A stretch of 64,000 bases of DNA from Salinivirgaceae bacterium (GCA_017645945.1 JAGCNL010000036.1:1-64000); one strand, 5' to 3'; positions 42,686-53,244 are shown, numbered from the stretch's first letter. The notes: generated from the letters alone by a model not told the origin. A program made the numbers and translations.

Positions 42686-44341
42686 TTATCCTTTCAGAAG
42701 GGACTTGGCGTTCTCACGCGCCTCGGCGGTGATATTTTTGCCGCTTAACATCCGTGCAATCTCGTCAACTCGCTCTGCATCAGAGAGTTTGTCAACAATG
42801 GTGTGCGTGGTGCCGCCCTCGTCGTTTTTCGACACACGGTATTGCACGGCACCTTTTGCGGCAATTTGCGGCAAGTGGGTGATGGTTATCACTTGCATCT
42901 GTTTGGCCATCAGCGACATAAGTTCGCCCATCTTGTGAGCGATGTCACCCGAAACACCAGTGTCAATCTCATCGAAAATGACAGTCGGCAGAGCAACTGA
43001 TTTTGACAATATAGCCTTGATACTCAACATTAAACGGCTGATTTCACCGCCCGATGCGATTTTCGAGATGTTCTGCAATTCGTGGTTGCGGTTGGCGGTG
43101 AACATAAAATTCGCGCTGTCGCGGCCAGTGGGCGTGAGTGAGCCAGTGTCGGTCAGCGTTATCTGCAATTGTGCGTTTGGCATCCCGAGCCCTGTCAGGT
43201 GGCTGCAAATCTGCTTTGCTAGCGCCTCGATTACGCTGTGGCGGCTCTTTGAAAGTTTTGCGGCCAACGTTGTGGCGCGGTCGGTTGCTTCGGCGAGTTG
43301 CTTTTGCAATTGCTCAATCGCAGCATCGTAATTGTCAGATTTATTGAGTTTTGCCTCCAAATCATCTCTGATTGCGATTAGTTCGGCCACATCTTTTGCC
43401 TGATGTTTTTGCATGAGGCTGTAGAGTTTGTCGAGTTTTGAGCGCAATTCTTCGAGCCGTTCAGGTTGATTCTCAAGTCGTTGCACATCGCTTTCCATCT
43501 CTTGTGCCAGGTCTTTAATCTCAATTATCACTGGCTCAAGCCTTTGCAGATACTCTTCCGATTTTTGGAAGTAGCGCTGCGTTTGCTGCACGGCCTGACG
43601 CACTTGCGACAGTTCCGAAATAATGTTCTGCTCGCCGTCTTGCAGAACATAAAGCGCCGAACTCAAATTCTGCTGAATATCAACAACATTCGATAGCGTC
43701 TGGAATTCATTTTCCATCTCTTCCTGGTCGATGTTGTCGAGTTTGAATTCGGTTAACTGGTTGTATTGGAATTGATTATAATCGTAATCGGCCGACATCT
43801 GGCGCGCGTTTTCCTTCAAATCGGCAAGTTCGGCTTGCAGGCGCTTGTAATCGGCAAAAGCAGCCGAGTATTGTTTCTGTAAATCAGCGTTTTGAGCGGC
43901 TGCATCAACCACACGCAACTGAAACAGGTTGTTGTTCAGTTCAAGATTCTCGTGCTGCGAGTGAATGTCAATCAGATGGCGGCCTAAATCTTTGAGCGCG
44001 TTCAGGTTAACTGGCGTATCGTTGACAAAAGCACGCGATTTTCCATTGGTAAGCAGTTCGCGGCGGATTATCGTTTCATCCTGATAATCAAGGTCAAGCT
44101 CTTCAAAAATCTTTTCAAGGTGATACGGCTTGACGTTGAATGTGGCTTCAACCACGCATTTCTGCCCAGCATTGCCAATGGCCGCAGTGTCGGCGCGATT
44201 GCCGAGAGCCAGCATCAGCGCACCAAGCAGAATCGACTTTCCTGCGCCAGTCTCGCCTGTGAGCGTCGAAAAGCCGTCAGTAAAATCGACAGTCAGTTCA
44301 TCGATTAACGCATAATTCTGTATGTGAATCTGATGCAGCAT
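42686..44341 (-). CDS. recN: DNA repair protein RecN
   Basis: 551 residues. SMC-like ATPase for double-strand-break repair. Walker A GETGAGKSILL near residue 30, a long coiled-coil centre (about 150-380), and a C-terminal ABC half with signature IASGGEISRLMLSIK and Walker B VIFDEIDTGVSGDIA. Length is normal for the family. It starts 6 bp after the stop of the small exported protein gene at 44348, so the two are probably transcribed together. Confidence 0.97.
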   Translation of the reverse strand: MLHQIHIQNYALIDELTVDFTDGFSTLTGETGAGKSILLGALMLALGNRADTAAIGNAGQKCVVEATFNVKPYHLEKIFEELDLDYQDETIIRRELLTNGKSRAFVNDTPVNLNALKDLGRHLIDIHSQHENLELNNNLFQLRVVDAAAQNADLQKQYSAAFADYKRLQAELADLKENARQMSADYDYNQFQYNQLTEFKLDNIDQEEMENEFQTLSNVVDIQQNLSSALYVLQDGEQNIISELSQVRQAVQQTQRYFQKSEEYLQRLEPVIIEIKDLAQEMESDVQRLENQPERLEELRSKLDKLYSLMQKHQAKDVAELIAIRDDLEAKLNKSDNYDAAIEQLQKQLAEATDRATTLAAKLSKSRHSVIEALAKQICSHLTGLGMPNAQLQITLTDTGSLTPTGRDSANFMFTANRNHELQNISKIASGGEISRLMLSIKAILSKSVALPTVIFDEIDTGVSGDIAHKMGELMSLMAKQMQVITITHLPQIAAKGAVQYRVSKNDEGGTTHTIVDKLSDAERVDEIARMLSGKNITAEARENAKSLLKG

Positions 44342-44347
44342 GGTTTT

Positions 44348-44989
44348 CTAATCGCTGATGGCTGCCACAACTCCCCAAATAACTCCGCCTGAAAGTATGC
44401 CGAGTGCACCGCTAATTACGCGCTGCTGGCTGACAGCCGCCTGTGCGCCAAGCATATAGTATTCATCGTCAGGCATGTTTGGATTTTGTGCTTTAAGTTT
44501 TTCGGCAGCTTTAGTGGTGTTGCCAACCACGTACACATAACCGAACGGCACTATCAGGCCAATTGGTATGGCGGCGTTGCTGCTGCCCACATTGAATCGG
44601 ATAGAGGGAACAAAAGCGCCCGCTGTTGTGGCGGCCACGCCTCCAGCAAAGAATCCCCAGCTGAATCCGTGGCTGAAATCGGCTTTGCCTTGCAGAAATC
44701 TGCGCATCTGCTCAACAGTCAGTTCATCTTCGAGAGTTTCGGGCGTGTAAAGCACTTGCTCACCATCTTTATTGCTGATTGAGAATACTTTATACGCGTT
44801 TTTGCTCTTGTGCTTTCCGTTGGGCAGTTGGTAACTGACCACAGTGTCGCCTTTGGCGGTGATTTCGACTTTGCTGTCGCTAACGAGCAGACGCTTGCCG
44901 CGCATCAGCATAATTGTGTCTTGAGCCGAGGCCGTTGCAATGCTGGCTGCGGCTAACAGACAAATAGTTATCAGTTGTTTCGCGTTCAT
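44348..44989 (-). CDS. Exported membrane-associated protein of unknown function
   Basis: 213 residues. Signal peptide ending A-T-A-S-A-Q; a beta-rich N-terminal part (MLMRGKRLLVSDSKVEI, VSYQLPNGKHKSKNAYKV); then two or three glycine/alanine-rich hydrophobic segments (GFSWGFFAGGVAATTAGAF, IPIGLIVPFGYVYVVG, VISGALGILSGGVIWGVVAA) that may be membrane helices. I recall similar small proteins as conserved Bacteroidales hypotheticals. Located between an MsbA-like exporter gene and recN, 6 bp from the latter. Confidence 0.7.
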   Translation of the reverse strand: MNAKQLITICLLAAASIATASAQDTIMLMRGKRLLVSDSKVEITAKGDTVVSYQLPNGKHKSKNAYKVFSISNKDGEQVLYTPETLEDELTVEQMRRFLQGKADFSHGFSWGFFAGGVAATTAGAFVPSIRFNVGSSNAAIPIGLIVPFGYVYVVGNTTKAAEKLKAQNPNMPDDEYYMLGAQAAVSQQRVISGALGILSGGVIWGVVAAISD

Positions 44990-45074
44990 ATTCGAGATAT
45001 TATCAACTCCAAAAATATGAAAAAAGTTGGAGTTGCAGCCGCAAACAACTTTTCACATAAAATAAGCGAAAAAA

Positions 45075-46898
45075 CTACGCAAATGTCTGAATATCGTGCA
45101 GTTTCTTGTACTGTCCGCCCTTTGCCATCAGCTCGGCGTGAGTGCCGCGCTCGATAATCTCGCCGTCTTGCAGAACGCAAATCAGGTCTGCGTTCACAAC
45201 CGTTGAGAGGCGGTGGGCGATGACGATTGACGTGCGGTTCTCCATCAGGCGGAAGAGTGCATCCTGCACGAGTTTCTCCGATTCGGTATCGAGGGCCGAC
45301 GTGGCTTCGTCGAGAATCATAATCGGTGGGTTGGCCAAGATGGCGCGCGCAATGCTGATGCGCTGCCGCTGACCGCCCGAGAGCTTGCTGCCACGGTCGC
45401 CAACGGTACTTTGGTAACCGTCGGGCGTTTCCATAATGAAATCGTGCGCGTTGGCGATTTTGGCGGCCTCAATCACTTGTTCCATTGTGGCGTGTTCAAC
45501 GCCGAATGCTATGTTGTTGAAAATGGTGTCGTTGAACAGGAAACTCTCTTGTCCAACAATGCCCATCAGATGTCGTAAATCAACGATTTTCAAGTCTTTG
45601 ATGTTGGTGCCGTCAACGTAGATTCCGCCGCCGATAACATCGTAGAAGCGCGGCAGAAGGTCAACCATTGTCGATTTTCCAGAACCCGACTGCCCGACAA
45701 GCGCAACCGTCTGTCCTTTCTTGACAGTTAGATTTACATCTTTGAGAACCAAATCGTTAACATATTTGAACGACACGTTGCGGTACTCAATCTCGCTATC
45801 GAATTTGGCAATCGGTTTCGGGTTTTCGCAGTCGCGGATGGATACTTCGGCATTGAGCAGCTCGTCGATACGGTCGCTAGAGGCGAGGCCTTTCTGGATG
45901 CTGTACCAGGCGTCGATAATCTGCTTTGCGGGCTGAATCATCTGCGAGAAAATCACCAGATAGCCAATCAGCGCCGAACTCGAAAGCGATTCATCACCAT
46001 TCAGCACAAGGCTGCCGCCGAACCACAGCACGACAATCAGAATCAGCGAGCCTAGGAATTCGCTCAACGGGCTGGCCAGCTCGCGGCGGCGCATCATGCG
46101 TTTCGACTCGCGGATGAACTCGTAATTCTCGCCGCTGAACGTGTTGTAAACCTTGCCGTGAGCGTTGAACGACTTGATTATCCGTAAACCGCCCAAAGTC
46201 TCCTCAATGAGCGACATCAGGCTGCCGAGTTTGCTCTGAACTACAGTCGAGTTTTTGCGCAAGGTGTGGCCGATTTTTCCGACAATTCCACCTGAAATCG
46301 GAAGCATAATCACCACAAACAGAGTTAGTTTCGGACTCATGTATATGAGCAAAGCCATCGACGCAATCAGTGTTATCGGGTCTTTGAAAATCACATCGAA
46401 CGAACGGAAAACCGAGTATTCAACCTCATTCACATCGTTGGTCATGCGCGACATTACATCGCCCTTGTGCTCATCAGAATAAAAGCCGAGCGAAAGGCGT
46501 GTAATCTTGTTATACAATGAGTTACGCAAGTCGCGGATGATGCTGTAGCGGATATTTATCATGGAAAGTTTTGAGGCATACCAGAAGGCTGTTTTAATCA
46601 GTATGGCAACCATGATGAATGCCGAAAGGTAAAGCAGTGCCGACGGCTTTCCATATTCGTTTATAATGTTGACTAAATGATAGTTAAATATGCTTTTTGC
46701 CGATTCAACACTCCAGTCGAACTCTGCAAGTGTGGGCGTTTCGATTGTCTGGTCGAACAGAACATCCAGAAACGGGATAACCATTGTGAATGAGCACAAT
46801 CCGCCTATCGTTGACAGTCCGATGAACAGAAAATTCAGCATGGCCTGCCCCGTGTAGCGCGGGAAAACATATTGTAATATCCGTTTTAGTCCTTTCAT
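45075..46898 (-). CDS. MsbA-like ABC exporter (half transporter)
   Basis: 607 residues. Six TM helices in the first about 330 residues, then a nucleotide-binding domain: Walker A GQSGSGKSTMVDLL, Q-loop VGQESFLFNDTI, signature LSGGQRQRISIARAI, Walker B MILDEATSALD, switch His in VIAHRLSTV. Works as a homodimer; lipid A-core flipping by MsbA is the most likely role in a Gram-negative, drug export an alternative. The purB stop lies 10 bp upstream, suggesting co-transcription with purB. Confidence 0.94.
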   Translation of the reverse strand: MKGLKRILQYVFPRYTGQAMLNFLFIGLSTIGGLCSFTMVIPFLDVLFDQTIETPTLAEFDWSVESAKSIFNYHLVNIINEYGKPSALLYLSAFIMVAILIKTAFWYASKLSMINIRYSIIRDLRNSLYNKITRLSLGFYSDEHKGDVMSRMTNDVNEVEYSVFRSFDVIFKDPITLIASMALLIYMSPKLTLFVVIMLPISGGIVGKIGHTLRKNSTVVQSKLGSLMSLIEETLGGLRIIKSFNAHGKVYNTFSGENYEFIRESKRMMRRRELASPLSEFLGSLILIVVLWFGGSLVLNGDESLSSSALIGYLVIFSQMIQPAKQIIDAWYSIQKGLASSDRIDELLNAEVSIRDCENPKPIAKFDSEIEYRNVSFKYVNDLVLKDVNLTVKKGQTVALVGQSGSGKSTMVDLLPRFYDVIGGGIYVDGTNIKDLKIVDLRHLMGIVGQESFLFNDTIFNNIAFGVEHATMEQVIEAAKIANAHDFIMETPDGYQSTVGDRGSKLSGGQRQRISIARAILANPPIMILDEATSALDTESEKLVQDALFRLMENRTSIVIAHRLSTVVNADLICVLQDGEIIERGTHAELMAKGGQYKKLHDIQTFA

Positions 46899-46908
46899 TA
46901 TCAGCTTT

Positions 46909-48258
46909 TTAGAAATAAATACCTGTGTAGTTGTGCGGTGTAATCTTCATCATTTCCTCTTTCACTGAGTCGCTAACGTTCAGTGTCTGAATGAATTCGT
47001 GAATCGATTGCTCGGTAACTTTCGAGTTGGTGCGCGTCAGTTCCTTGAGCGTTTCGTAGGGTTTCGGGTAGCCTTCGCGGCGCAGAATGGTCTGCAGGGC
47101 TTCGGCAACCACGCTCCAGTTGGCTTCAAGGTCGGCCTTCAGTTTGTCTTCGTTAAGTATCAGTTTCCCAAGGCCTTTCTGCAGCGATTTGAGTGCGATG
47201 ACGGTGTGGCCGAGTGGCACGCCAATGTTGCGCAGAACGGTTGAGTCGGTCAGGTCGCGCTGCATACGCGAGATTGGCAGTTTGGCCGAGAAGTGCTCAA
47301 ACACAGCGTTGGCCACGCCCAGGTTGCCTTCGGCGTTCTCAAAATCAATTGGGTTAACCTTGTGCGGCATTGCCGACGAACCAACCTCTCCAGCCTTGAT
47401 TTTCTGCTTGAAATACTCCATCGAGATGTATGTCCAAATGTCGCGGCAGAGGTCGATAAGGATGGTGTTGATGCGTTTGAAGTTATCGAAGATGGCGCCA
47501 AGGTCATCATAATGAGCAATTTGGGTGGTTGTTTGCAGACGCTCCAGATGCAGAACGTTGCCCACGAAATTGTTGGCGAACTCAACCCAGTCAATCTCTG
47601 GATAGGCCACCATGTGAGCGTTGAAACCGCCTGTTGCGCCGCCGAATTTTGCCGAGCACGGAATGCTCTTGAGCAGTTCGAGTTGCTTGTTAAGTCTTTC
47701 AACGAACACCATCAGCTCCTTGCCTAAACGGGTTGGAGATGCGGGCTGTCCATGAGTGTGAGCCAGCATTGCCACGTGCTTCCACTGCTCGGCCATGTCG
47801 GCCAAGGTGTTGATAATCTGCTCGATGAGCGGATAGTAAACATCCTTGATTGCATCACGCAGCGAGTAGGGAATGGCAGTGTTGTTGATATCCTGCGATG
47901 TCAGTCCGAAATGGATAAACTCCTTGTAATCAGCCAGTCCCAGCACATCGAACTTCTCTTTCAAGAAATATTCAACCGCCTTCACATCGTGGTTGGTGGT
48001 CTTTTCTATCTCCTTGATACGCAGCGCGTCGTCGAACGAGAAGTCGTTGTAGATTTTGCGGATTTGCTCGAAGCAGCCCTTGTCAACACCTTTAAGATTC
48101 TTGAGCGGAATGTTGCAAAGTGCTATAAAATACTCACATTCAACTAAAACGCGGTAGCGGATAAGTCCGAATTCCGAGAAATATTTGTCGAGCGATTCGG
48201 TTTTTGAGCGATAGCGGCCGTCAATGGGGCCTATTGCTGTCAATTCGTTGAGTTCCAT
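46909..48258 (-). CDS. purB: Adenylosuccinate lyase
   Basis: 449 residues counting from ATG 48258, close to the E. coli length. Catalyses two fumarate-releasing steps of purine synthesis. Signature SSAMPHKVNPIDFENAEG, catalytic-loop context as expected, plus HTHGQPASPTRLGKE and FGLTSQDINNTA. Starts MELNELTAIGPIDGRYRSK, typical for PurB; the TTG-type start at 48327 would add 23 residues without homology. A terminator at 48435-48471 separates it from fabD. Confidence 0.96.
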   Translation of the reverse strand: MELNELTAIGPIDGRYRSKTESLDKYFSEFGLIRYRVLVECEYFIALCNIPLKNLKGVDKGCFEQIRKIYNDFSFDDALRIKEIEKTTNHDVKAVEYFLKEKFDVLGLADYKEFIHFGLTSQDINNTAIPYSLRDAIKDVYYPLIEQIINTLADMAEQWKHVAMLAHTHGQPASPTRLGKELMVFVERLNKQLELLKSIPCSAKFGGATGGFNAHMVAYPEIDWVEFANNFVGNVLHLERLQTTTQIAHYDDLGAIFDNFKRINTILIDLCRDIWTYISMEYFKQKIKAGEVGSSAMPHKVNPIDFENAEGNLGVANAVFEHFSAKLPISRMQRDLTDSTVLRNIGVPLGHTVIALKSLQKGLGKLILNEDKLKADLEANWSVVAEALQTILRREGYPKPYETLKELTRTNSKVTEQSIHEFIQTLNVSDSVKEEMMKITPHNYTGIYF

Positions 48259-48434
48259 ACGTTTATGAATTTTAATTGTCCGAACACGGAAACTTTTTGC
48301 GTTACATTTAAAAATATGTGCCGACAAAAAAATCGGCGGTCAAAGATACCTATCGGCGGGTAACTTTAAAAACTTTTCGGCGTTTTTGAGTTTTCTTTTT
48401 ATCAACCGCTGATAACCAAGGTCTCTAAAACTGC

Positions 48435-48471
48435 AAAAACCGTCTGGCAGCCATTTTTGACCGCCCGACGG
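48435..48471 (-). terminator. Rho-independent terminator after fabD
   Basis: On the minus strand CCGTC pairs with GACGG, with an inner GGCGG/GCTGCC-type stem, followed by TTTTTGC. It lies 31 bp after the fabD stop and well before purB. Confidence 0.72.
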
Positions 48472-48501
48472 CTTGCTTTATTCTGTTCTCGCTTCTGCGA
48501 T

Positions 48502-49392
48502 TTATGCGCCCAGTTCGCTTTGTGCGGCTGTGGCCGTGATGTCGCGGTTGATTTTGCGCATAAGTCCTTGAAGAACAGCGCCAGGACCAACTTCAACAAT
48601 CTCTGTCAGGCCGTTGGCAATCATATTTTGCATTGTTTGTGTCCAACGAACTGGCGATGTGAGCTGTGCCACCAAGTTGCGTTTGATTTCAGCAGGGTCG
48701 GTCACAGGACTTGCTGTTACATTCTGATAAACAGGGCAAATCGGCTTCGAGAACGACACTTCGTTGATGGCTTTCTCGAGTTCGGCACGGGCTGGCTCCA
48801 TCATTGGCGAGTGGAAACCTCCGCTAACTGACAGCTTGAGAGCTCGTTTGGCGCCCATTTCAGTGAATTTTGCAATGGCTTTGTCGATGCCTTCGTTGGT
48901 GCCCGAGATTACCAGCTGTCCAGGGCAGTTGTAGTTGGCAGGAACAATTCCGTCAATTTCTGCGCAAACTTGCTCAATCACAGCATCTTCCATGCCAATA
49001 ATTGCTGCCATTGTCGATGGATTCAACTCGCAAGCTTTCTGCATTGCATGCGCACGTTTTGAAACCAAGGTCAAACCATCGTCGAACGACAGAGCACCAG
49101 CAGCTACCAAAGCCGAGAACTCACCAAGCGAGTGGCCTGCGGTCATATCGGGTTTGAACTTGTCGCCAAGCACTTTAGCCATAATCACCGAGTGAAGGAA
49201 AACGGCAGGTTGCGTAACCTTTGTCTGTTTCAGGTCTTCGTCGGTGCCGCTGAACATCAGGCTTGTGATGTCGAAACCGAGAATCTGGTTTGCGCGGTCG
49301 AAAAGTTCTTTGGCCAAAGCCGAATTGTCGTACAGGTCCTTGCCCATACCCACAAATTGAGACCCCTGTCCAGGGAATACAAATGCTTTCAT
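48502..49392 (-). CDS. fabD: Malonyl-CoA:ACP transacylase
   Basis: 296 residues. Loads malonyl groups onto acyl carrier protein for fatty-acid synthesis. N-terminal FPGQGSQFVGMGKDL, nucleophile Ser in GHSLGEFSALVAAG, the Arg-containing KRAHAMQ helix, and catalytic His in SGGFHSPMM. Length fits. Single gene here, away from other fab genes. Confidence 0.97.
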   Translation of the reverse strand: MKAFVFPGQGSQFVGMGKDLYDNSALAKELFDRANQILGFDITSLMFSGTDEDLKQTKVTQPAVFLHSVIMAKVLGDKFKPDMTAGHSLGEFSALVAAGALSFDDGLTLVSKRAHAMQKACELNPSTMAAIIGMEDAVIEQVCAEIDGIVPANYNCPGQLVISGTNEGIDKAIAKFTEMGAKRALKLSVSGGFHSPMMEPARAELEKAINEVSFSKPICPVYQNVTASPVTDPAEIKRNLVAQLTSPVRWTQTMQNMIANGLTEIVEVGPGAVLQGLMRKINRDITATAAQSELGA

Positions 49393-49532
49393 ATCAATGT
49401 TTTAATTTTTAATATAATTCAAAATTCTGATTTCGGATTTGCGCACAGGCGATTGGCAAACGAGCGTTTGCGGCCTTGCAGCCCCGAAATGCGCCTTTTG
49501 ATAGGCAAAAAGCGTGCCATTAGGGCAGCGTA

Positions 49533-50156
49533 TCAATGCAGTTTTTTACCGAGCAGGTTGATAAATTCGGCGCGGGTGGCGTTGCTCTTCATAAACAGAC
49601 CAGTGAACGCCGAAGTGGTGGTGCACGATTCCTGTTTCTCGACACCGCGCATCATCATGCACATGTGCTGTGCTTCAATCACCACTGCAACGCCCAGCGG
49701 GTGCAGCGTCTGCTGGATGCAGTCTTTGATTTGGTTGGTGAGCCGTTCTTGAACTTGCAGGCGGCGCGAATAGGCATCGACAACACGCGCAATTTTGCTT
49801 AATCCCGTGATGTAGCCGTTGGGGATGTAGGCCACGTGCGCCTTGCCGAAGAACGGCAGCATATGGTGCTCGCAGAATGAGAACACCTCTATGTCCTTGA
49901 CAATCACCATCTGCGAGTATTGCTCTTTGAACATTGCGCTCTCGAGAATGGCTTTCGGGTCCTGATAGTAGCCCTGCGTCAGGAACTGCACGGCCTTAGC
50001 GATGCGCTCGGGCGATTTTTCCAGCCCTTCGCGTTCGGGATTTTCGCCAATGTTGATGAGAATTTGGCGGTAAAGGTCGGTCAGCGCCGATGTCTGCTCG
50101 GCGTTGTACTCATTTTTGCGTCGGTAACTGAAGTCGTCGATTTCGTCTATATTCAT
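49533..50156 (-). CDS. folE: GTP cyclohydrolase I
   Basis: 207 residues. First step of tetrahydrofolate (or queuosine/pterin) synthesis, converting GTP to dihydroneopterin triphosphate. Zinc ligands Cys and His in [20 protein letters not shown] and Cys in [10 protein letters not shown]; also [13 protein letters not shown] 50156 opens MNIDEIDDF; a TTG three codons upstream is less likely. The first about 20 residues are poorly conserved. Confidence 0.97.
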   Translation of the reverse strand: MNIDEIDDFSYRRKNEYNAEQTSALTDLYRQILINIGENPEREGLEKSPERIAKAVQFLTQGYYQDPKAILESAMFKEQYSQMVIVKDIEVFSFCEHHMLPFFGKAHVAYIPNGYITGLSKIARVVDAYSRRLQVQERLTNQIKDCIQQTLHPLGVAVVIEAQHMCMMMRGVEKQESCTTTSAFTGLFMKSNATRAEFINLLGKKLH

Positions 50157-50294
50157 ATCTTTCAATAAAATCGGATGAACCGAATGTTATGGCGCAAAGG
50201 TAACCGAAAAATGTAAATAACGAAAATCGGGTGCGAGTCTCCGAATTACGCACATTAATATGGTGCACTTCTGGGTTTGCTTCTCCGAAAGCAC

Positions 50295-50331
50295 AAAAAA
50301 AATCCGCACCTGTTTTCGCAAGTGCGGATTT
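50295..50331 (-). terminator. Rho-independent terminator after clpB
   Basis: Perfect 10-bp stem AAATCCGCAC (50300-50309) with GTGCGGATTT (50322-50331) and 12-nt loop; on the minus strand it is followed by a run of T (TTTTTTTTGTGC). It lies 15 bp after the clpB stop. Confidence 0.88.
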
Positions 50332-50346
50332 GTCGTGTCTCAGCCT

Positions 50347-52935
50347 TTATCCATTTGTTAGTCTGATAGTTCCGCCGCATCCATCAATCACAATTTTCTT
50401 TGTGTTGTCGATATCCCCCTTGATGATTGCCGACGACAGCGGATTCAGCACGGCACGTTCAATCAGCCGTTTTATTGGTCGGGCGCCTAAAGTTACGTCG
50501 TAGCCTTCGCTTGCAATCAGGTCGATGGCTTGCTCGTTGGCCTCAATGCTGATGCCGTTTTTGGCCAGGCGGTCAGCCAAACGTGCGATTTGCAGTTTCA
50601 CTATCTGGCGCACATCGTCCTTGAACAGCGGTGTGAACATTATAATCTCGTCGATACGGTTCAGAAATTCTGGCTTCATCGACGCCCGTAGCAGCCCCAT
50701 CACTTCGCTCTGCGCCTTGTCCATCACCTCGCGGCGGTTGCTGTCGGTCATTGCTGAAAATTCGCGTTGGATAATGTCCGAACCCAGATTCGATGTCATT
50801 ATTATAATGGTGTTCTTGAAGTTCACCGTTCGACCTTTGTTGTCGGTCAGACGGCCATCGTCGAGCACCTGAAGCAGGATGTTGAACACGTCGGGGTGCG
50901 CTTTCTCAATCTCGTCGAGCAGCACAACCGAGTATGGTTTCCGTCTGACGGCTTCAGTCAGCTGTCCGCCCTCGTCGTAGCCAACGTATCCCGGAGGCGC
51001 GCCAATCAGCCTTGACACTGAGTGCCGCTCTTGGTATTCCGACATATCAATCCTGGTCATCTGGTTCTCGTCATTGAACAGGAACCCAGCCAGAGCCTTT
51101 GCCAGTTCGGTCTTGCCCACGCCCGTGGTGCCCAAAAAGATGAACGAGCCAATTGGTTTATTAGCGTCCTGAAGTCCAGCACGGCTGCGGCGCACGGCGT
51201 TTGCGATGGCCTCGATGGCGTGGTCTTGCCCAATGACGCGCTTGTGCAGTTCGTCTTCAAGGTTGATAAGCTTATCTCGCTCTGTCTGAAGCATTTTCGT
51301 TACAGGAATGTGAGTCCATTTCGACACCACTTCAGCAATATCTTCAGGTGTGACCACCTCGCGAATCATTGTGTCAGAGCCTTCGAGCAGTGCTTTTTGC
51401 TTCTCGATGGCAGCCTCGCACTCTTTGATTCGGCCGTAGCGGATTTCGGCCACCTTGCCGTAGTCGCCGCTGCGTTCGGCCTGTGTGGCTTGATATTTCA
51501 AGTCCTCAATCTGTTTTTTCTTGCTTTGGATGTCGTCCAGAATCGCCTTTTCCGACTTCCATTTTGCCATTTTTGATGTCAGTTCGGTATTCTTCGCGTT
51601 CAATTCCTCGCTGATTGAGTTGATTTTAGCCTTGTTACCCTCACGTTTGATGGCCTCGCGTTCAATTTCCAACTGCATTATGTCACGCTGCAGTTCGTCG
51701 ATGTCTTCAGGCACCGAATTCATTTCCAGCCTCAGTTTCGACGCAGCTTCGTCAATCAAGTCGATAGCCTTGTCAGGCATGAAACGGTCAGTTATGTAGC
51801 GGTTCGACAGTTCCACGGCAGCGATTATCGCATCATCCAAGATCTGCACTTTGTGGTGCATCTCGTAGCGTTCTTTCAAACCACGAAGTATTGATATTGA
51901 GCTATTTATGTCGGGTTCGTCAACCATTACAATCTGGAAACGACGTTCAAGCGCCTTGTCTTTTTCAAAATACTTTTGATACTCATCGAGCGTCGTTGCG
52001 CCAATCACACGCAGGTCGCCACGGGCCAGTGCGGGTTTTAGAATGTTGGCCGCATCCATAGCGCCTTCGCTCTTTCCAGCACCCACCAGAGTGTGAATTT
52101 CATCAATGAACAAGATTATTTCGCCATCCGATTTAATCACTTCATTAACAACGCTTTTCAGCCTTTCTTCAAACTCGCCTTTGTATTTAGCACCAGCAAC
52201 CAATGCACCCATATCGAGTGAGTATAACTTTTTGGTTTTCAGGTTTTCTGGTACGTCGTTCTTGACAATTCGGTGCGCGATGCCTTCGGCAATGGCTGTT
52301 TTGCCCGTGCCAGGCTCGCCAATCAGAATAGGGTTGTTCTTTGTTCTTCGGCTCAGAATCTGCAAGATACGTCTGATTTCATCGTCACGTCCAATCACAG
52401 GGTCGAGTTTGCCTGTTGCAGCCTGCTCATTGAGGTTTACGGCGTATTTTGATAGCGCCATATAACTTTCTTCAGCCGACTGGCTCGTAACTTTCTCGCC
52501 TTTGGTGATTTCCTTGATGCAATTCTCAACCGATTTGCGGCTCAATCCTTGGTCTTGCAACAATTTGGTTATCTGGTCGTTGATGCTGAAAAATGCCAGC
52601 CAGATGTGCTCAACCGAAACAAACTGGTCACCATTTTTGGTTGCTGCTTGCTGTGCGTTGTTCAGCAGTGCATTCAAGTCCGACGACAGGTACAAGCTGC
52701 CGCCTGATACTTTCGCGTACGATTTTATCACGCTGTCAACTATCTGAAGCAGTGCGTTTTCCGCCACATTGTGCTTTTGCAGAATGTAACGGCTGATGCT
52801 TTGCTCTTCAGTCAGCAGGCCTTTCAGCAAGTGGCCAGTCTCAACCGCCTGATTGCCTTCTGCTTGCGCAATGTTGAAAGCCTTTTCCAAGACTTCCTGC
52901 ATCTTGATTGTAAAGTTATTCGTGTTCATAGCCAT
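50347..52935 (-). CDS. clpB: ATP-dependent disaggregase ClpB
   Basis: 862 residues. Hsp100 chaperone that pulls apart protein aggregates with DnaK. N-terminal Clp repeat domain (AFNIAQAEGNQAVETGHLL), AAA1 with Walker A GEPGTGKTAIAEG, a long middle coiled-coil domain (about 400-530), AAA2 with GTTGVGKTELAKAL and Walker B VVLLDEIEKAHPDV. The middle domain separates it from ClpA/ClpC. ATG 52935 or 52929 are both plausible starts; MDFAHSW... upstream starts are not. No HrcA CIRCE element is visible upstream. Confidence 0.97.
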   Translation of the reverse strand: MAMNTNNFTIKMQEVLEKAFNIAQAEGNQAVETGHLLKGLLTEEQSISRYILQKHNVAENALLQIVDSVIKSYAKVSGGSLYLSSDLNALLNNAQQAATKNGDQFVSVEHIWLAFFSINDQITKLLQDQGLSRKSVENCIKEITKGEKVTSQSAEESYMALSKYAVNLNEQAATGKLDPVIGRDDEIRRILQILSRRTKNNPILIGEPGTGKTAIAEGIAHRIVKNDVPENLKTKKLYSLDMGALVAGAKYKGEFEERLKSVVNEVIKSDGEIILFIDEIHTLVGAGKSEGAMDAANILKPALARGDLRVIGATTLDEYQKYFEKDKALERRFQIVMVDEPDINSSISILRGLKERYEMHHKVQILDDAIIAAVELSNRYITDRFMPDKAIDLIDEAASKLRLEMNSVPEDIDELQRDIMQLEIEREAIKREGNKAKINSISEELNAKNTELTSKMAKWKSEKAILDDIQSKKKQIEDLKYQATQAERSGDYGKVAEIRYGRIKECEAAIEKQKALLEGSDTMIREVVTPEDIAEVVSKWTHIPVTKMLQTERDKLINLEDELHKRVIGQDHAIEAIANAVRRSRAGLQDANKPIGSFIFLGTTGVGKTELAKALAGFLFNDENQMTRIDMSEYQERHSVSRLIGAPPGYVGYDEGGQLTEAVRRKPYSVVLLDEIEKAHPDVFNILLQVLDDGRLTDNKGRTVNFKNTIIIMTSNLGSDIIQREFSAMTDSNRREVMDKAQSEVMGLLRASMKPEFLNRIDEIIMFTPLFKDDVRQIVKLQIARLADRLAKNGISIEANEQAIDLIASEGYDVTLGARPIKRLIERAVLNPLSSAIIKGDIDNTKKIVIDGCGGTIRLTNG

Positions 52936-53182
52936 ATTTTTTTTGATTTTTGACCATGAGTGAGCAAAATCCAAACCATTGCATGTTTTTAATGCGGTTT
53001 TGGGCTTGTGTTGCGTGTTAAATCTTTTATATATAGCATTTTACATCGCAGCAAAACCGAATTTTATTGTTGACATTTTGTCGTAAAACCGTTTCTTTTT
53101 AATGACGTATTGTCATATAACGGGAGAGGAGCATAAGAATAATGGGGCATTCTTCATGCTTAATAAAGGTAGTGGAAAGAAG

Positions 53183-53213
53183 AAAAATGAGGGGCACGGA
53201 GGGTGCTCCTCAT
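53183..53213 (-). terminator. Rho-independent terminator after the CapA gene
   Basis: ATGAGGGGCAC (53187-53197) pairs with GTGCTCCTCAT (53203-53213) with one mismatch; on the minus strand the stem is followed by TTTTTCTTCTTT. Confidence 0.75.
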
Positions 53214-53244
53214 TATTTAAATTCGTTGCTGTTTGATGGTGAAA

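Noticed and set aside
52936..53182. CIRCE/HrcA operator upstream of clpB
   Set aside because: No TTAGCACTC-N9-GAGTGCTAA-like inverted repeat found.
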